Source of the DNA: Casuarina equisetifolia
Taxonomy: Eukaryota > Streptophyta > Magnoliopsida > Fagales > Casuarinaceae
Length of the DNA: 64,000 nucleotides
Assembly: GCA_028551475.1 (NCBI GenBank)
Contig: CM052360.1
Location: 21,460,682 to 21,524,681, forward strand
Direction of reading: 5' to 3'
Of the stretch, positions 1-11,076 are shown in pieces. Within the stretch, counting starts at the first letter, position 1; each line of letters starts with the position of its first letter. The translations under genes were made by a program, and so were the position numbers. The notes beneath the pieces are model-generated. The model had not been told where the DNA came from and searched no databases. It worked only from the letters and a program-made list of their open reading frames with translations.

Positions 1-1
1 T

Positions 2-628
2 CCCGTTGCGGGGAGACCTCTAAGAATGGAGCATTATGTCTTCGACAATTTGTGCAATCACTCGAAGGAGATGCCTTTGTATGATATAGCAAGCTGCCTC
101 CTGGGTGAATCCCAGATTGGGATAGATAGTCTTGTGGCTCGGTTTCACAAAGACTTATACAGTACCCACAGTAGTGTAGGCGTGACAGAATTGACGGAAG
201 CCAAGCAGCGTCAACACGAGTCTGTTGATGACTTTATCGCCATATGGATAAATCTGGAACTCTCCTGTGAGCAAGAGTTCTTCGAAGCGCAACAACTTAA
301 GATGTGCATCAATTGCTTCAGATATGAGTTGTCTCACATCTTGGCTTCTCAAACAATCAATACTTTTGAAGAACTATGTTCAAAAGCCCAGATTTTGAGA
401 AAGAAAAGGAAGAAGGAATGGGGTAAGGTTGGAACGTTTGTTATGATTACAATGGTGGAGACAAACAAAGCTAATAAAGTACAGGTCTTGCTGAAAGTGC
501 AGGTAAAGGGAAAAGAGAAGGAGAAAGAAAAAGGTAAAGGGAATGTTAAGACCAAAAATAGACAGAAAAAGAAAAAGAATATTCCTTTCGAAATGAGGAT
601 GTTGAAGATTTCTTCATATCTTTATTAG
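2..628 (+). pseudogene. Ty3-gypsy gag, middle part (Retrotrans_gag domain), open at the left edge
   Basis: The frame is open from the window edge. From about position 26 it matches the plant Ty3-gypsy capsid domain pattern: a LVARFHKDLYST block, then VTELTEAKQ, a DDFIAIWINL block, an MCI-containing helix and a NTFEELCSKAQ block. These are the conserved landmarks of Retrotrans_gag, which forms the capsid of the retrotransposon particle. After about residue 130 the frame becomes a lysine-rich low-complexity tail and stops, while the homologous downstream gag sequence resumes in another frame near 601. That points to a frameshift around 560-600. The N-terminal capsid part lies outside the window. 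Confidence 0.75.
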
Positions 629-1320
629 AGCAAGGGTTGATCGAGCTTCCCGAACCTAAGAGACCAGATGAGGTGGGACGAGTAGGAGATCCCAAATACT
701 ACAAATTCCATCGGGTTCTTTTTCATCCGATAGAAGATTGTTGAGTTCTTAAAGATCAGATCCAAAAGTGAAACAATGATGGTGTCATTGAAATAGACCC
801 TCCTAAGCAACCTGTGGTCACCTCAAATCCGGTATTTGTAATAGTTGGAGATATTCTTTGCCCGATAGCTGAGATCTCGCCAAGCATAGCCTATGATAGT
901 TCTAGCACCGGAAGAGCAATTGAAGAGGAAGAAAAAATCTCTTCATATGATGAAAGATATATGAAAGGAGAATGGAGCACTCGTGTTAGCCGAAGGAGTA
1001 GGAAGCGCCAAGGACGATTGATTGCTATGCAGGCGGCCCTTGAGACGAGGTTATATCAAAAAGAAAAGAATAAGCATCGTCAGAACGATCCGAAGAAAGT
1101 AGGCAGGGGGCAAAGACCAAAGAAAGAGCAAAGGAATTCAGACTCACCTAGTGAGTATATGGATTTCGTGTCTAAGTTTCCAATAACTCTCAAGGAGTTT
1201 ATGCCACCTGAGTTAATGGACATCCCAGGCATTGAAAGCCTGTCATGTCAGGTAATTCAAGTGCTTGATGACTCGGCATATCCAAGTCACATAGCACCTA
1301 CTCTCCCTATAGATGAGTAA
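601..1320 (+). pseudogene. Ty3-gypsy gag C-terminal region and linker, with two in-frame stops
   Basis: In the frame that includes the open stretch 814-1320, the sequence continues gag after the frameshift. It reads an LIELPEPKRPDEV block and then GDPKYYKFHR, the equivalent of the DPKYCKYHR zinc-binding-like motif of this retrotransposon group, with Cys replaced by Tyr. A HPIEDC block follows and is cut by TGA near 749. A second TGA lies near 773. The remaining 168-residue open stretch is basic in its middle (SRRSRKRQGR) and ends in an acidic segment. It is typical gag-to-protease linker sequence, but no protease active site is seen. Confidence 0.65.
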
Positions 1321-1533
1321 TGGGAAGCGGGCTAGTCCCCGAAAATGCCCGTTTGTATTCTGATCGAACAAAAAAAGAGTCGTAGAACCAGGGGAAGAAT
1401 TTCATGTCCAAGTTACTGATGATTTCGTAGAACTTGTGACAAAGGAAGAAATAAATGGGGGAATTGCCTGAAGAAGTTGACAATAAAGAGGTGATGCCTT
1501 TATAGAGGAGGGTAGCTAAGGGTGTGGATGAAA

Positions 1534-1850
1534 AATGAGAGATAGACAGGCCACTTCACCTCAGGATACATCCAACGATGCACAAGAATCAGATTCCGAC
1601 CAACTCTGGAACTCCAGAGAACCAAACAAGGCCTGCTTTTCCTCTCTTGTTGTATGGTTACCTATTTTCACATCCTGATTGGGTTAACAACATATCTTAT
1701 CAGCCAGGATATGTAATTCCCTATTTTCAAGTGTACGACAGAGAAGGAAAGCCATACGAACATTTGGTACTCTTCCTTCATCGATGTGGAGATAGAGCCA
1801 GAAGTGAGGCTTCAACAAAGCAGCAAGTGGTCATGGTTAATGAGCCATAA
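1534..1850 (+). pseudogene. Ty3-gypsy gag N-terminal fragment, out of order
   Basis: The open stretch contains QPGYVIPYFQVYDREGKP followed by HLVLFLHRCGDRA. This is the conserved start of the gypsy gag core (usually PxGYxxPKFQxYDGxGxP...H...F...CG). In an intact element this piece comes before the piece at 2-628, yet here it lies 1 kb after it. It ends at 1848-1850. It is too short to function. It is either a second element copy or the product of a rearrangement. Confidence 0.6.
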
Positions 1851-1860
1851 GCCAAGGTGA

Positions 1861-2230
1861 CGATAAACGGTAGTTGCAGGTGGTGACTCTGAAGTGCGAG
1901 ATGCTGAGCTTCGACCATTCCCGTCTGGTCTAATCGCATTTGAGGACTTCTAGTTCCTATCCGCGTTCAGCCTTACGGCGTGAAACGAATCTCCTGGTCA
2001 CCATAAGGCGCATCGCGAAAAAGTGCAGGAAGGCCAGTCCGGGTTCCGCCGATGTGGCCCAGATGATTCAATAGCCAGTGTACAAAGTTGTAAATCCTTT
2101 GGACGATATTCGGATGGGGATCACCTTGATTCACGGTTTTTGCTCAACTCAACAATGACTCCTCCCTTGCTTCTTAGGTCAATCGATTTCTAGGTGGGGT
2201 GGACTAGTACAACCGGGGTCACACGGGTTT
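1861..2230. other. No gene seen; GC-richer junction sequence
   Basis: This stretch separates the gypsy remnant from organelle-like DNA. No reading frame, RNA gene or repeat could be supported. Confidence 0.4.
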
Positions 2231-2341
2231 AGAGGAAAAGGATTTCACGGGCAGAAAGGCAAAGGGAAGTTTGGAAAAGTCTAGTAGATGGGACTATATC
2301 AACCCCTTTCTATTCAGACCTTGGCATCTTCCTTACCCACG

Positions 2342-2371
2342 CCCCCCCTACCCCCCCCCCCAAAAAAAAAA
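2342..2371 (+). repeat. Homopolymer tract (C-run followed by A-run)
   Basis: Runs of C interrupted by TA are followed directly by a run of A. It is a simple-sequence tract with no evident role. Confidence 0.85.
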
Positions 2372-3600
2372 TGATAAATTGACCACTATTTTAAAAAGGA
2401 AAGCTCCCAAGTTCTGCATCTTAAAAAAATGCATGACTAGATTGGAAGCATTAAGGTTAATTCGCAATGGGCTAACTCACCTAGCCATGATGCATGACAG
2501 AAGAGAGCGAGCACAAAATGGAGTTTCCCTCTTTGGTAAGGCTCACGTCCGGAAAGATTATCTTTCAAGACTTTCTCCCCTATGTTGAACTTTCCCATGC
2601 ATTCCAAAATGCGGCATAGCAAGCTTCAATCCCAGCCCACTTACTGTCTCCTGGAATGGCCTGACTGACATCCCCGAATGGTATGATGGGCATTGTCTTT
2701 CCTCTTTTGATCGAGGTCCACGGGCCGTAACCAACAATATCAAAACAATAAGCGGTTGTGAGCGAGTGTAGGACCTCCTATTCTTGCCCGGGGGTGACAA
2801 CTCCAGCCCTAACCGTGGTGGGTAATAAGAACCCCTACTCTTTCTTTCCTTCCAAGCCTACCCACCGCCCTCTTTACCAGAACCGAAGATATCGCCTTAG
2901 CTTCCTGCGCTCCCTGCAATCAGTCAGCCAGCAGGGGTGGCAGTTATGGTACCCCTTTGGGGGGCTGACGGTACTCCTTTGGGTGGATGTCAGGGAGAAG
3001 CTCTTAAATATTCCAAATTAATGCACGGCTCTTCCCCGTCACAAAGACTCCCCGCTGTCTTGTTGTCCCTCGTACGCGTATCACACACGGGGACATTGGA
3101 CGCCGGCAAACATGCCTTAAATAAAACATCTGGAAATGGTCATACAAACGTTCTATCTACCTAGGGGCTTTTCTCATTCAGTGGTAAACCTTAACTAGTT
3201 GCCTCAACGAATTGATATGCTTTTGCTTTTTGTGACACCGGCGAATGCTGAATACGGAGGAATACAATGAAATCAGAACAAAGCAGGTAGACCAAGCAAG
3301 CCGGGGAATCAAAACTCAGAATAAGCTCTTTTGACCAATTAGCACGTTTGGTAGCCAGAAAGAGGATATCATAGAAAGCATTCACAGTAGTTTCTACGGT
3401 CACTGATCAAAAGCACATTCATTCAGTAAGGGATTTCTCCTCAAAGTAGTGTAACCTAGCTCAATTCGCCTCATTGATTCCTTCTACAAGCCTGAAATCT
3501 CGACTCCTCCTTTCTTTCTGAGCCCAGCCACATTTCCATTTGGTTATGCTATACGCTAGTACTTGTTGCGGGGGCAGGCCATAGACCTACTAAGTCGCTA

Positions 3601-3618
3601 GCTATATATATATATAAT
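3601..3618. repeat. (TA)n microsatellite
   Basis: A short perfect TA alternation lies within the organelle-like segment. Confidence 0.8.
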
Positions 3619-5469
3619 TTGCTCAAGTGTGAAAGCGGAAGGTCCTGCACATCAAAAATATTCCACTTCAGAGACCCTTTAAAGCCTTTGATTACGTGGT
3701 CAAGACCCGGTACATAGGGTATGAGATGTGGCAGAAAATACCCGGTGTAGAATCAACTCGCAGAAATGCCCGGTCAAAGATGCTAGAACTCTGAAGAAAG
3801 TCTTAAAGCAGAGCTTTCTCACTGACTCAGGAAAGGCTCAATCATCAGAAATGGTTCGAGGGACGAAGTAGCTCGACTGAAAGGAGAAGGGGAGCTTCAA
3901 TCGAAAAATAGCCTACTTATGAGACTATAAAACCCTATTAGACAGTAGTGGCAAGCACAGCAGAAAAGAGCTTTCCTAGATGTCAGACGGGGAATCCTCA
4001 TTGTGTACTACCTAGCCGACTCTCTTAGTGTATCACCTCCATCTATCTAATGTCTCCTAATGCAACTACGAAGCGCAATGCTTTTTTATGGAAAGCGGGC
4101 ACTGAAAAAGATATTTCAATGGATACTTCAAAAGCACTAACTAAGGAGGAAGCGCCCCGGTCTGAAATCATACCAAGCAGCTTCCTTCCAGTGGTTGCTC
4201 TGGTTCCTTCCTCCTGCAATGAGGCAGATCGCTGAGGAAGCGATTTTCTAACCAGAAAACGAGAAAGGGAACCTAATGTTCCACCCATTGACTGGCAAAA
4301 GTAGTGATAAAACCCCCATTTCTTTAGCAAAGAATGAACTTCATTGAGCTAGCACGTCAGACTTGCCTGTCTACTTGAGGGAAGGTGTGAATCCTGTCTT
4401 CAAAGAACAGCAATCGCGTAATCATTCTCGCCTGTTATTGTCGGGTTTGGCTAGCCCATTTCCTTTCAGTATAAACTAGAGTTGTTAGTTTGCTAAAACA
4501 GGGTTTTTTGATTAGGAAACCTATGAAAAGTGAACCGGATATCCCCTGCTTCAGAAGTTGGATTTGGAGCGCTAAGCGTACCTACATTAATATACTTTCA
4601 GACATAGCTCCAGATGGTGTTCATTCTAGTTCTTTTGCAACTGATTATGAAACTCATTTCGCAGTATGGGGAGGTGGGTTTAAAGACGGAAAGGAAGAAA
4701 AAAGCTCAACGCGCACCAGAGACTGATGAGGCATAGGATGGATCCGCTTCAACCGGAATCGTTGCCCGACCAACTGTTCATTCCGTCTTTACCTCATTCG
4801 CTGGGGAGTTTCGAGCTCGATCCCTAGATAAGATGCAGTAGAGAACAGCACTGCAAAGAAGCGCGCAAGCAACTTCGATTCGCTTTCCATCGGATAGGCA
4901 AAGATTGATTTCAAGTATACCGCGATGAGAAAGCAATATAGGCCAGCCGGAAACGGAACAAATGCTGCTGCTGCTTCTGAGTTCGCATGACTTCGCTCTC
5001 GTTGTGCGTGGACTTCCTAATCGAACTAAGATGGATCGGGCTGTAGGCTCAGAGAAAGTTTGCTCGGGGAAGGAATAACAACAAGCTTTCTTTGTTGGCT
5101 GAAGAATAAAGGAATTCTTTTCCATGGGCGGTGGGAGGGGAAGCTAAAGTAAGCGACTCAGAAAGGTCAGGTGGTTTTATATCTCAGACTGCGCATGGAG
5201 TCCAAGATTATGCTGTAAGGCATCGATTTCCTCTTGAATGGCCGGTTGCCGACACTTCTGGGATGCTGCTTCTGCAAAGGTATCAGGTTCTTTGACAGAT
5301 ACGATAGAAGAAAGAAAAACACGATGACCTCTGAATTGGAAATTTCAGACGAGAGGAGCGACGAACCTCAAGAGGTGAGCAGTGTTTATATATCTATCAT
5401 ATATAAATAATAGATATATATAATCCCCAGATCCATCATTCATTCATTCCCTCACTCACGTTTTCTTAA

Positions 5470-5480
5470 GGTATCAGAGC
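5470..5480 (+). promoter_or_regulatory. Primer-binding site of a Ty1-copia element (initiator tRNA-Met type)
   Basis: The sequence GGTATCAGAGC is the standard plant copia primer-binding site, complementary to the 3' end of initiator tRNA-Met. It lies 360 bp upstream of a copia gag start. The 3' end of the 5' LTR should end just before it, but the LTR's left end could not be located. Confidence 0.65.
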
Positions 5481-5836
5481 GGGTGCTCCTCTAGGGTTGT
5501 TTTCTAACCCCTGCTTCATTCTCCATCCTTGTTGCAAGGAACCTCAGGTCTCTCGAGCCTCCTCTATCATCATCCTCCTGCGGATCTTCGCTTTCTGCGG
5601 GATCAGGGGGCGGCAGCCGGCAATCTATAGTGTTCGTCGATTCAGTGCAGAGCGAGGAGTCCTTTCTTTTCTATGATCTGCGAAACCTCTACTATACAAG
5701 GGAACAGACCTGCGTTGACGTCAATCCATCCTTTGATCTTAACGTCAGACCCTCTCTGCCTCATGTCTCAACGTTAGAACAGATCTTGTCTAACGTCAGA
5801 TCCATTTGCTTCATCCTTTTTCTTTTTCAATAGGCT

Positions 5837-6303
5837 ATGAAGAATATCCCAAACCTGGTGACTATCAAACTAGACGGCACCCATTTCATTCTCTGGGAGC
5901 TCCAGCTTCCTCTGGTTCGCAGTCAACAACTGCTTGGCTTTATTGATGGAACCACTGCTGCTCCAGAAAAGTAGATAGAGTGCTCCGGCTTCGATTTCTC
6001 GTCAAAAGTAGGCCGATGGATCTGTCAAGGTTTCAAAGCCAAATCCTGCATATGAAGAGTGGCTCTGCAAAGATCAGCTGCTGGTCAGTTGGATAAACTC
6101 CACCTCCCTTTACATCTGCGCTCAAATCCTCAAGCCCAAGAAATTCTGGCTCAGGTAATAGATCTGACTCATGCACATCAGATCTAGAATGCCCTTCATG
6201 AGAACTTCGCTCAACAATCCCAAGCTCGAGAAATGCAGCTGCGATTGGCTTCTCTCCTACTTCCAGGATTCCTATGCCCTTGCTTTCACCTCCAAAAATA
6301 GAT
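5837..6303 (+). pseudogene. Ty1-copia gag fragment in three frames
   Basis: From ATG 5837 the frame gives the typical copia gag start: LVTIKLDGTHFILWELQL, then a LLGFIDGT block. It stops near 5971. Gag homology resumes at 6036-6155 in another frame (NPAYEEWLCKDQLLVSWI) and again at about 6190-6303 in a third (FAQQSQAREMQLRLASL). All are landmarks of the UBN2/retrotran_gag copia capsid, in the correct order. Two frameshifts and stops have destroyed it. No integrase or reverse transcriptase follows, so only the leader and the first part of gag were retained. Confidence 0.8.
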
Positions 6304-7928
6304 TCTGAAATAGCAGTCCCTTCTCCTTTCATTACATAGTTCCTTTAACAACTAGATCAACCATTTATTCATTCCCTGAGTCTTGACTTCCTAACGATCC
6401 TAATCCTAGTACGACCTACAGAAGAAGGTAAGGCGGGTATTCTATTTTGGGAAACAGGACCCCTTATGACTTGCATTTGAGGTTGCCTTAGTTCGGCTCC
6501 GTGCTGGCAACCTGAGACGGATGCTCGCTGCGGCTGTCAGAGTTATCTCACCTATTCTTTTAGAGTCTCTTTTCAAGAAAGGCAAAGATATTTGTTTTGG
6601 ATTCTTTGACTCCTCAGGCCGTGGTGACCAACTCATATAAATTCCATTGTTATTTCTCTTTAACCTAAGTGTTGATTGCTATTGCTTACTATACTTAGCT
6701 CTTCTAGCTCTTTTATCTTTATTGACCCCGATTTTGCAAACAAAATCCAAGTAATTCCAATCTAGAGGAAAGCAAATCAGTCTTATCTAATCTAGCTTAT
6801 CTAATTTAGCATATCATTTCTTTAAAGGCATTAGGGGGTTTCATACGGGCGGGTCTGTGTGCGGTCGGAACTCTATCTTAGAAAGGAGGGAATTAGTTCT
6901 TTTGCCATCGACTTGGGGTTCGGGCACTTCCTTCTAGCAGCCCTTATAAAATGGATTGGTTATCAATAGAATAGCTTTCAACTAAAGACTCGCCAACATT
7001 AGAAGTTCTTTCAGGTCCCCTTTTCCGACAATGAGGAGAATTTCTGGCGTTGATGACAACCCGATAGAGAAAAATCCAGATCAACTGTAATCCAATTACA
7101 GATGCTTTCACACCATATGCAACAAGTTTACAACTCCCAAGACCAAAATGGCTTAGCTTAACACGCAAAGATAACGTGCAAAAAGAACACATTGGGGTCA
7201 TCTTTCTATTCGAGAGAAAGCCCAGTGATATCCGAGGCTGACCCTACTACCGAAGTTGCAGTATCCTCCGAAAAACCGAAAGCAAAGCGCTATGCCAGGA
7301 TCGGATAAAAAGCAACAAAAGTATAGCGCGCAAAGCAGACCATAAAGTCTTGGCTTGATTAGGACAAGCGTAGCCAACGGATAAACCTTGTGGCACTGAA
7401 CCCTAGCAGAGACCTTCTCCCATTGTCCCATTGGTCCTCGGAAGTGAAAAGCGAAAAGCCTTTTTTATATTAGTCTTTCCATGTGCTCTTGACGCGATGT
7501 CTCCTATGTGATCAAAACGTAAAGGTGAGTCAACTAGATCAGGGTATCGAGCTGGGGAAGACGAAACTCGTGCATGTGAAAATAAAGGGTGGATTCCCTC
7601 TCGTAACTCAATAGGTGATTTGCAGCTACACCGGGAGAAGAGTGGGCATCTATTTCTCTATTATTTAATCTTTGACTTCGGATTGAGACTTGAAGCTTTA
7701 GCCGGAAGGAAGACAAGACCAGGAACCCAAACCCACTGTTTTGTGCCACGCGGTTGAGCTTTCCCCTTTCTCCTTTCCCTTTTCCCATTTCCCATTGTGA
7801 CTTCCATTCTTGTTTTCTAGTAGAGGGAAAGCCGCTCTCCTTTATTTGAGGGTATGCCTTTACTTGTTAGGAGAAGTAGCTTCTAAGGTATCATCTTGTC
7901 GTTCTAGGATTGGTTCTGTCAGGGTAGG

Positions 7929-8497
7929 GTGAGGGGTTATTTAAGTAATTACAGTACTATGGATGATGTTATAAAATGTTCTCTTCACAAATTGGTATTC
8001 GAAATAAACAATACTTACGCTTTATTTAAGCAGGAAGATAGCGACTATGAACTTTCGGACGGGGATATTCTAGCTATTCAAAACGCACTTCTATCTGGAA
8101 ATTACCGCTTTTCCCCACTTCGCCTTGTTCGCGGATATGGGGGGTCCGTCGATATCGAAGCAACTCTAGCTGACGAAGTTGTTATCTCTGCACTTGGTGC
8201 TATCATAATCCAAGAGTTGGCTACATCTTCTTATTTCCGGAAATCTTGCTATAGCACATATAATAAAGATAAAACTTTGTATCATTTTTTCGATACCATT
8301 CAAGGTCCATTGAAGCTCTTATTTATCTAAATTGCAAGGATTCTTGTACAAAGTTCTCCAGGTCACGACTTATAGAAAAAGTACGCCCTATTGTGAACAA
8401 TGATGATAGCATAGTCAAGCTGATATCGTCTTTTTGCAACTTACCCATTGTTGATAATATAGGCAGAGATTTTTCGTTCAATACCGGTATTAAATAA
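7929..8497 (+). pseudogene. Reverse-transcriptase-like ORF, group II intron/mitochondrial type, truncated and frameshifted
   Basis: The first frame (7929-8330) contains LLSGNYRFSPLRLVRGYGG, then an acidic/hydrophobic EVVISALGAIII helix and SSYFRKSCYSTYNKDKTLYHFFDTI. This matches the order of RT motifs 0-2 in organellar reverse transcriptases (GxYxFxPxR, then the F..S.G.R block). Near 8305 homology moves to another frame, which runs IYLNCKDSCTKFSRSRLIEKV then DSIVKLISSF and ends at TAA 8495. The last residues (FNTGI) fall where the G-I-P-Q-G motif should begin, so the YADD-containing half is missing. It would not be active. It sits at the right edge of the organelle-like segment, which supports a mitochondrial origin. 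An alternative is a remnant of a mitochondrial plasmid RT. Confidence 0.5.
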
Positions 8498-8519
8498 TGT
8501 ATTTTTTTGAGACAATATT

Positions 8520-9685
8520 TCAACTTTCTTATATTTATTTTAAATTTTTATTATTTATGTAGGAAGTCTTAAAGGAGCATGAGAAAAGAAAAAAGGAGGA
8601 GCACAAAAGGACAAAATAGAGGGACAAGAAAGTCAAAAGAAAAAGGAGAAAACGTGAATTGTGCAGGGCATGCCGCACAAGACATTAAGAAGAGAAAACA
8701 TGAATTGTGGAGAGGTGCCGCACAAGAGGGTGAAAAAAAAAAAACGAAAGAAAAAAGGGTGCCGCTAGAACCAAGAGAGAGAGAGAAAAAAAAAAAGAGG
8801 TGGGACAACTTACCTCAACTTTATACAATTTTTTATTTTGGCATGATTTCTAGGAGTTTTGTAAAGAATTCTTGAAAAGAAGACAGTGTAATGACAATTT
8901 TTTATTTTTCATTTAAGATATTCTATGTAATTTCGACTATTTTTTTGGTTTATTATTTCATTATGTTTTAATTTCTTTTGTTAGAGCTATGATGTAGCCT
9001 AACTATAATGATGTAAATTTCATAAGTTTCTATGTTTTGCAAGATATTTTATTATGTAAATTATATATTATTGTGTTGAATGCTTTTAAGTAATTAGTTA
9101 CAACTTAAATGATCTAATTTGCATATTTGAGACTAAAAAGAAATAATATATAGTTGCTTCTTATAATATACAATCAAGAATTAAATATGGATAGATATCA
9201 TATTATTTGTGTGACTTTTGGTGATAAAATGATCAAAAGATTTATTGTAAATTAAGAATGTTCATAAATTCTAATGCACTTTATTTATTTTAATTCATAT
9301 AAAGATATAGTAAATTAATAAATGAAGTTTACTACACCTAGATATAAAATATTAAATAAATTAGCAAGTTCCTCCATCATATAAATATTATCATTATTAT
9401 AGATATAAATTATGAAAATTCATATCTAGTAGTTATGGTGAAATTGGATGCTCTAACATATTTTTTATATTGATCTTTATTACTTGGATTTAATTTCATT
9501 TAGTCTTGAAATTTTTTTTTGCAAATTTTGAATTATAATTCATCATCAACTTTTTTTTTATTTGCTAGATAAATTTTAAAATTAGTTTATTGTTAGTACT
9601 TAATTAGTGTAAGAATTATCAATCTTTGTGATACAATACTTCTTTTTATTATTATATTATTTGTTCGACATGTTTACTTATATTT
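8520..9685 (+). repeat. Dispersed repeat, copy 1 (second copy at 42.9-44.0 kb)
   Basis: A purine-rich head (8560-8800) contains two ~65 bp sub-units, each with GAATTGTG...GCCGCACAAG. An AT-rich body follows with the phrase TTGTTAGAGCTATGATG. Head and body are matched in the same order and direction at 42,897-44,025, and both copies end near a TTGTTCGACATGTTTACTT-like phrase. The purine-rich head gives open frames on both strands, but these are composition effects. The element type is unknown; it may be part of an LTR retrotransposon leader. Confidence 0.6.
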
Positions 9686-9871
9686 AGGATTTTATCAAAG
9701 ACTCATCTATTGCCAGCATAACAAGAAGATGTATTATTTATTACTCTTAATTCTGATTAAGATGAAATGTATTTAAGTTAAATGCAAATGATTTATTCTT
9801 GACTAGAGTAGTTTATGATAACTTGAGAACAGCATAGCCATTGATGGATAAGGCTAAATATATTTGGCAAA

Positions 9872-10054
9872 ATGCTACTAGTCAAAATAAGCTTTTCTAT
9901 GTGGAGAGTAATGCACAAAGGGCTCCTAGTAAAGGTCAATATTCAAAGGAGAGGTGTTCTTTTAGCGTTCAAATATGTTTGTTGCAATAGGTCTCAAATT
10001 GAATCATTTGACCTTTTATTTCTCCACAGTGGCGGGCACAACATCTATGGATAG
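9872..10054 (+). pseudogene. LINE ORF2 zinc-binding segment (zf-RVT)
   Basis: Residues MLLVKISFSMWRVMHKGL, then IQRRGVLLAFKYVCC and IESFDLLFLHS, match the zf-RVT region of plant LINEs: (V)KISFFxWR...RRG...CxxC...ES..HLFxHC. The first Cys pair is kept, but the final H/C positions are degraded. The downstream frame shifts before the RNase H domain. Confidence 0.7.
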
Positions 10055-10382
10055 CATATGCTTCATGCTCAATCTTAAGGTAACATACATTGATGTGCAT
10101 GATTTGTTGGTGATTGGTTTCATACATCCAATAGTTCTACACAAGTTGTTTGTCTAAAAATTTCCATTTGTATGTTGGCTTGTTTTTGTGGTTGGAAAGA
10201 TGCGGTTGTAAATATAGTAGTGGAACATATTCTAAAGATCATATTTAGGCAAAAATATATAAATAATTGCTTCAATTTAACACTAAGGTAAAATAGGGTC
10301 TAAGCTGTATGGGCAAAAGACAAGGACATTCTTTAGAAGTTACAGCTGCCTACTCATCTAGTACACAAAACTTGGCAGACTG

Positions 10383-10856
10383 ATCAAATGGGAGCCACCA
10401 CATGTAGGTACACTAAAACTAAATATAGAGGGTTCTTGTCTTGCAAGACATATTGCAAGTGGTGGGGTTATTAGGGATGAAGAAAGGAAAGTTCATTTAG
10501 CCTACTCCATGAAGTTGGGAGAAGAAACAAGTGTGATGGTTGAAACACAAGCACTATTGTTTGGAATAGAATTAAATTGTCATAGGGCATTACTAGTGCA
10601 TAATATGGAAGTAGTTTCACAGATACTTATACAATGTATATTCAACCAATGCTCAATACCATGGAGGCTAAAATATATCATCCGAATATTGAAAGCAACA
10701 TTTGTAGAGGGATCCCAAATTCGACATACTTATAGAGAAGGTAACTTTCTTACTAATAGGCTTGTAAATCATGGCCACTCTCATGAAGGAACTTGTATAT
10801 TTGATCAGCTAGGGTCACTTCCTACTACATGTTTACAAGCCAGCCAAGGCAATTAG
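10383..10856 (+). pseudogene. LINE ORF2 RNase H-like domain (RVT_3 type)
   Basis: The frame is open from 10383 and reads IKWEPPHVGTLKLNIEGSC, then ASGGVIRDEERKVHLAYS, MVETQALLFGIEL and, near the end, YREGNFLTNRLVNHG. These are the RNase H landmarks of plant LINEs (KWxPPxxGxxKLNxDG, GGxxRD, ExxAL, REGNxxAD). The first catalytic Asp (NxDG) is Glu, and the last Asp position (AD) is replaced by N, so catalysis is unlikely. The 158-codon frame is nonetheless intact, which suggests that the insertion is younger than the surrounding LINE debris. Confidence 0.75.
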
Positions 10857-11076
10857 GTTGGATTAGCACACTAAAGACCTCTCTGAAGGTATTGTTGACT
10901 ATTGTTTGTTTGAGTAATTGTGGTTTGATTGTATTCCAAAGGAAGATATGTTTTGCAAAGGTTAGGTTCTATCCTACCTTATGTGCAATGTTTCAAGGCA
11001 TGGCTCACATCTAATCTCCTGTTAATAAAATTAATTAGGGTACCGACCCCTTTTTAAGAGGGGGAAAAAAAGACAC

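Larger units (their letters stand above)
1..1860 (+). mobile_element. Ty3-gypsy retrotransposon remnant, gag region only
   Basis: Three separate pieces of plant Ty3-gypsy gag lie here on the plus strand, all broken by stops or frameshifts. The pieces are not in the usual order: a piece resembling the gag N-terminus lies at the right end (1.58-1.85 kb), after the middle and C-terminal pieces. This suggests two overlapping element copies or a rearrangement. No LTR pair, protease, reverse transcriptase or integrase is visible, so the element is inert. Confidence 0.75.
2230..7928. other. Organelle-like (probably mitochondrial-derived) DNA without intact genes
   Basis: Base composition and texture change here. 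GC content is visibly higher than in the rest of the window, there are many short mixed-composition words, and long A/T runs are nearly absent. This is how plant mitochondrial intergenic DNA looks, and the segment leads into a mitochondrial-style reverse-transcriptase-like ORF. No rRNA, tRNA or respiratory-chain gene was recognised, and the many short open frames show no known domain. A copia remnant lies inside it, as is common in plant mitochondrial genomes. The assignment to a nuclear copy of mitochondrial DNA is an inference from composition and neighbours, not from a match. Confidence 0.4.
9835..11035 (+). mobile_element. LINE, 3'-terminal part (zinc-binding and RNase H domains)
   Basis: Only the end of ORF2 survives: a reverse-transcriptase zinc-binding region near 9.87-10.05 kb and an RNase H-like domain at 10.38-10.85 kb. 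RNase H-bearing ORF2 marks a LINE lineage distinct from the four other LINEs in this window, which show no RNase H. The 5' part is absent; the dispersed repeat lies directly to the left. Confidence 0.7.

Noticed and set aside
2271..5125. Many open frames of 60-115 codons in the organelle-like segment
   Set aside because: No known domain, no consistent strand and overlaps in opposite frames; expected by chance in GC-richer non-coding DNA.
8569..8875. Open frames over the purine-rich head (Lys/Glu/Arg-rich and Phe/Ser-rich)
   Set aside because: Composition artefact of a non-coding repeat; the second copy at 42.9 kb does not keep the frame.
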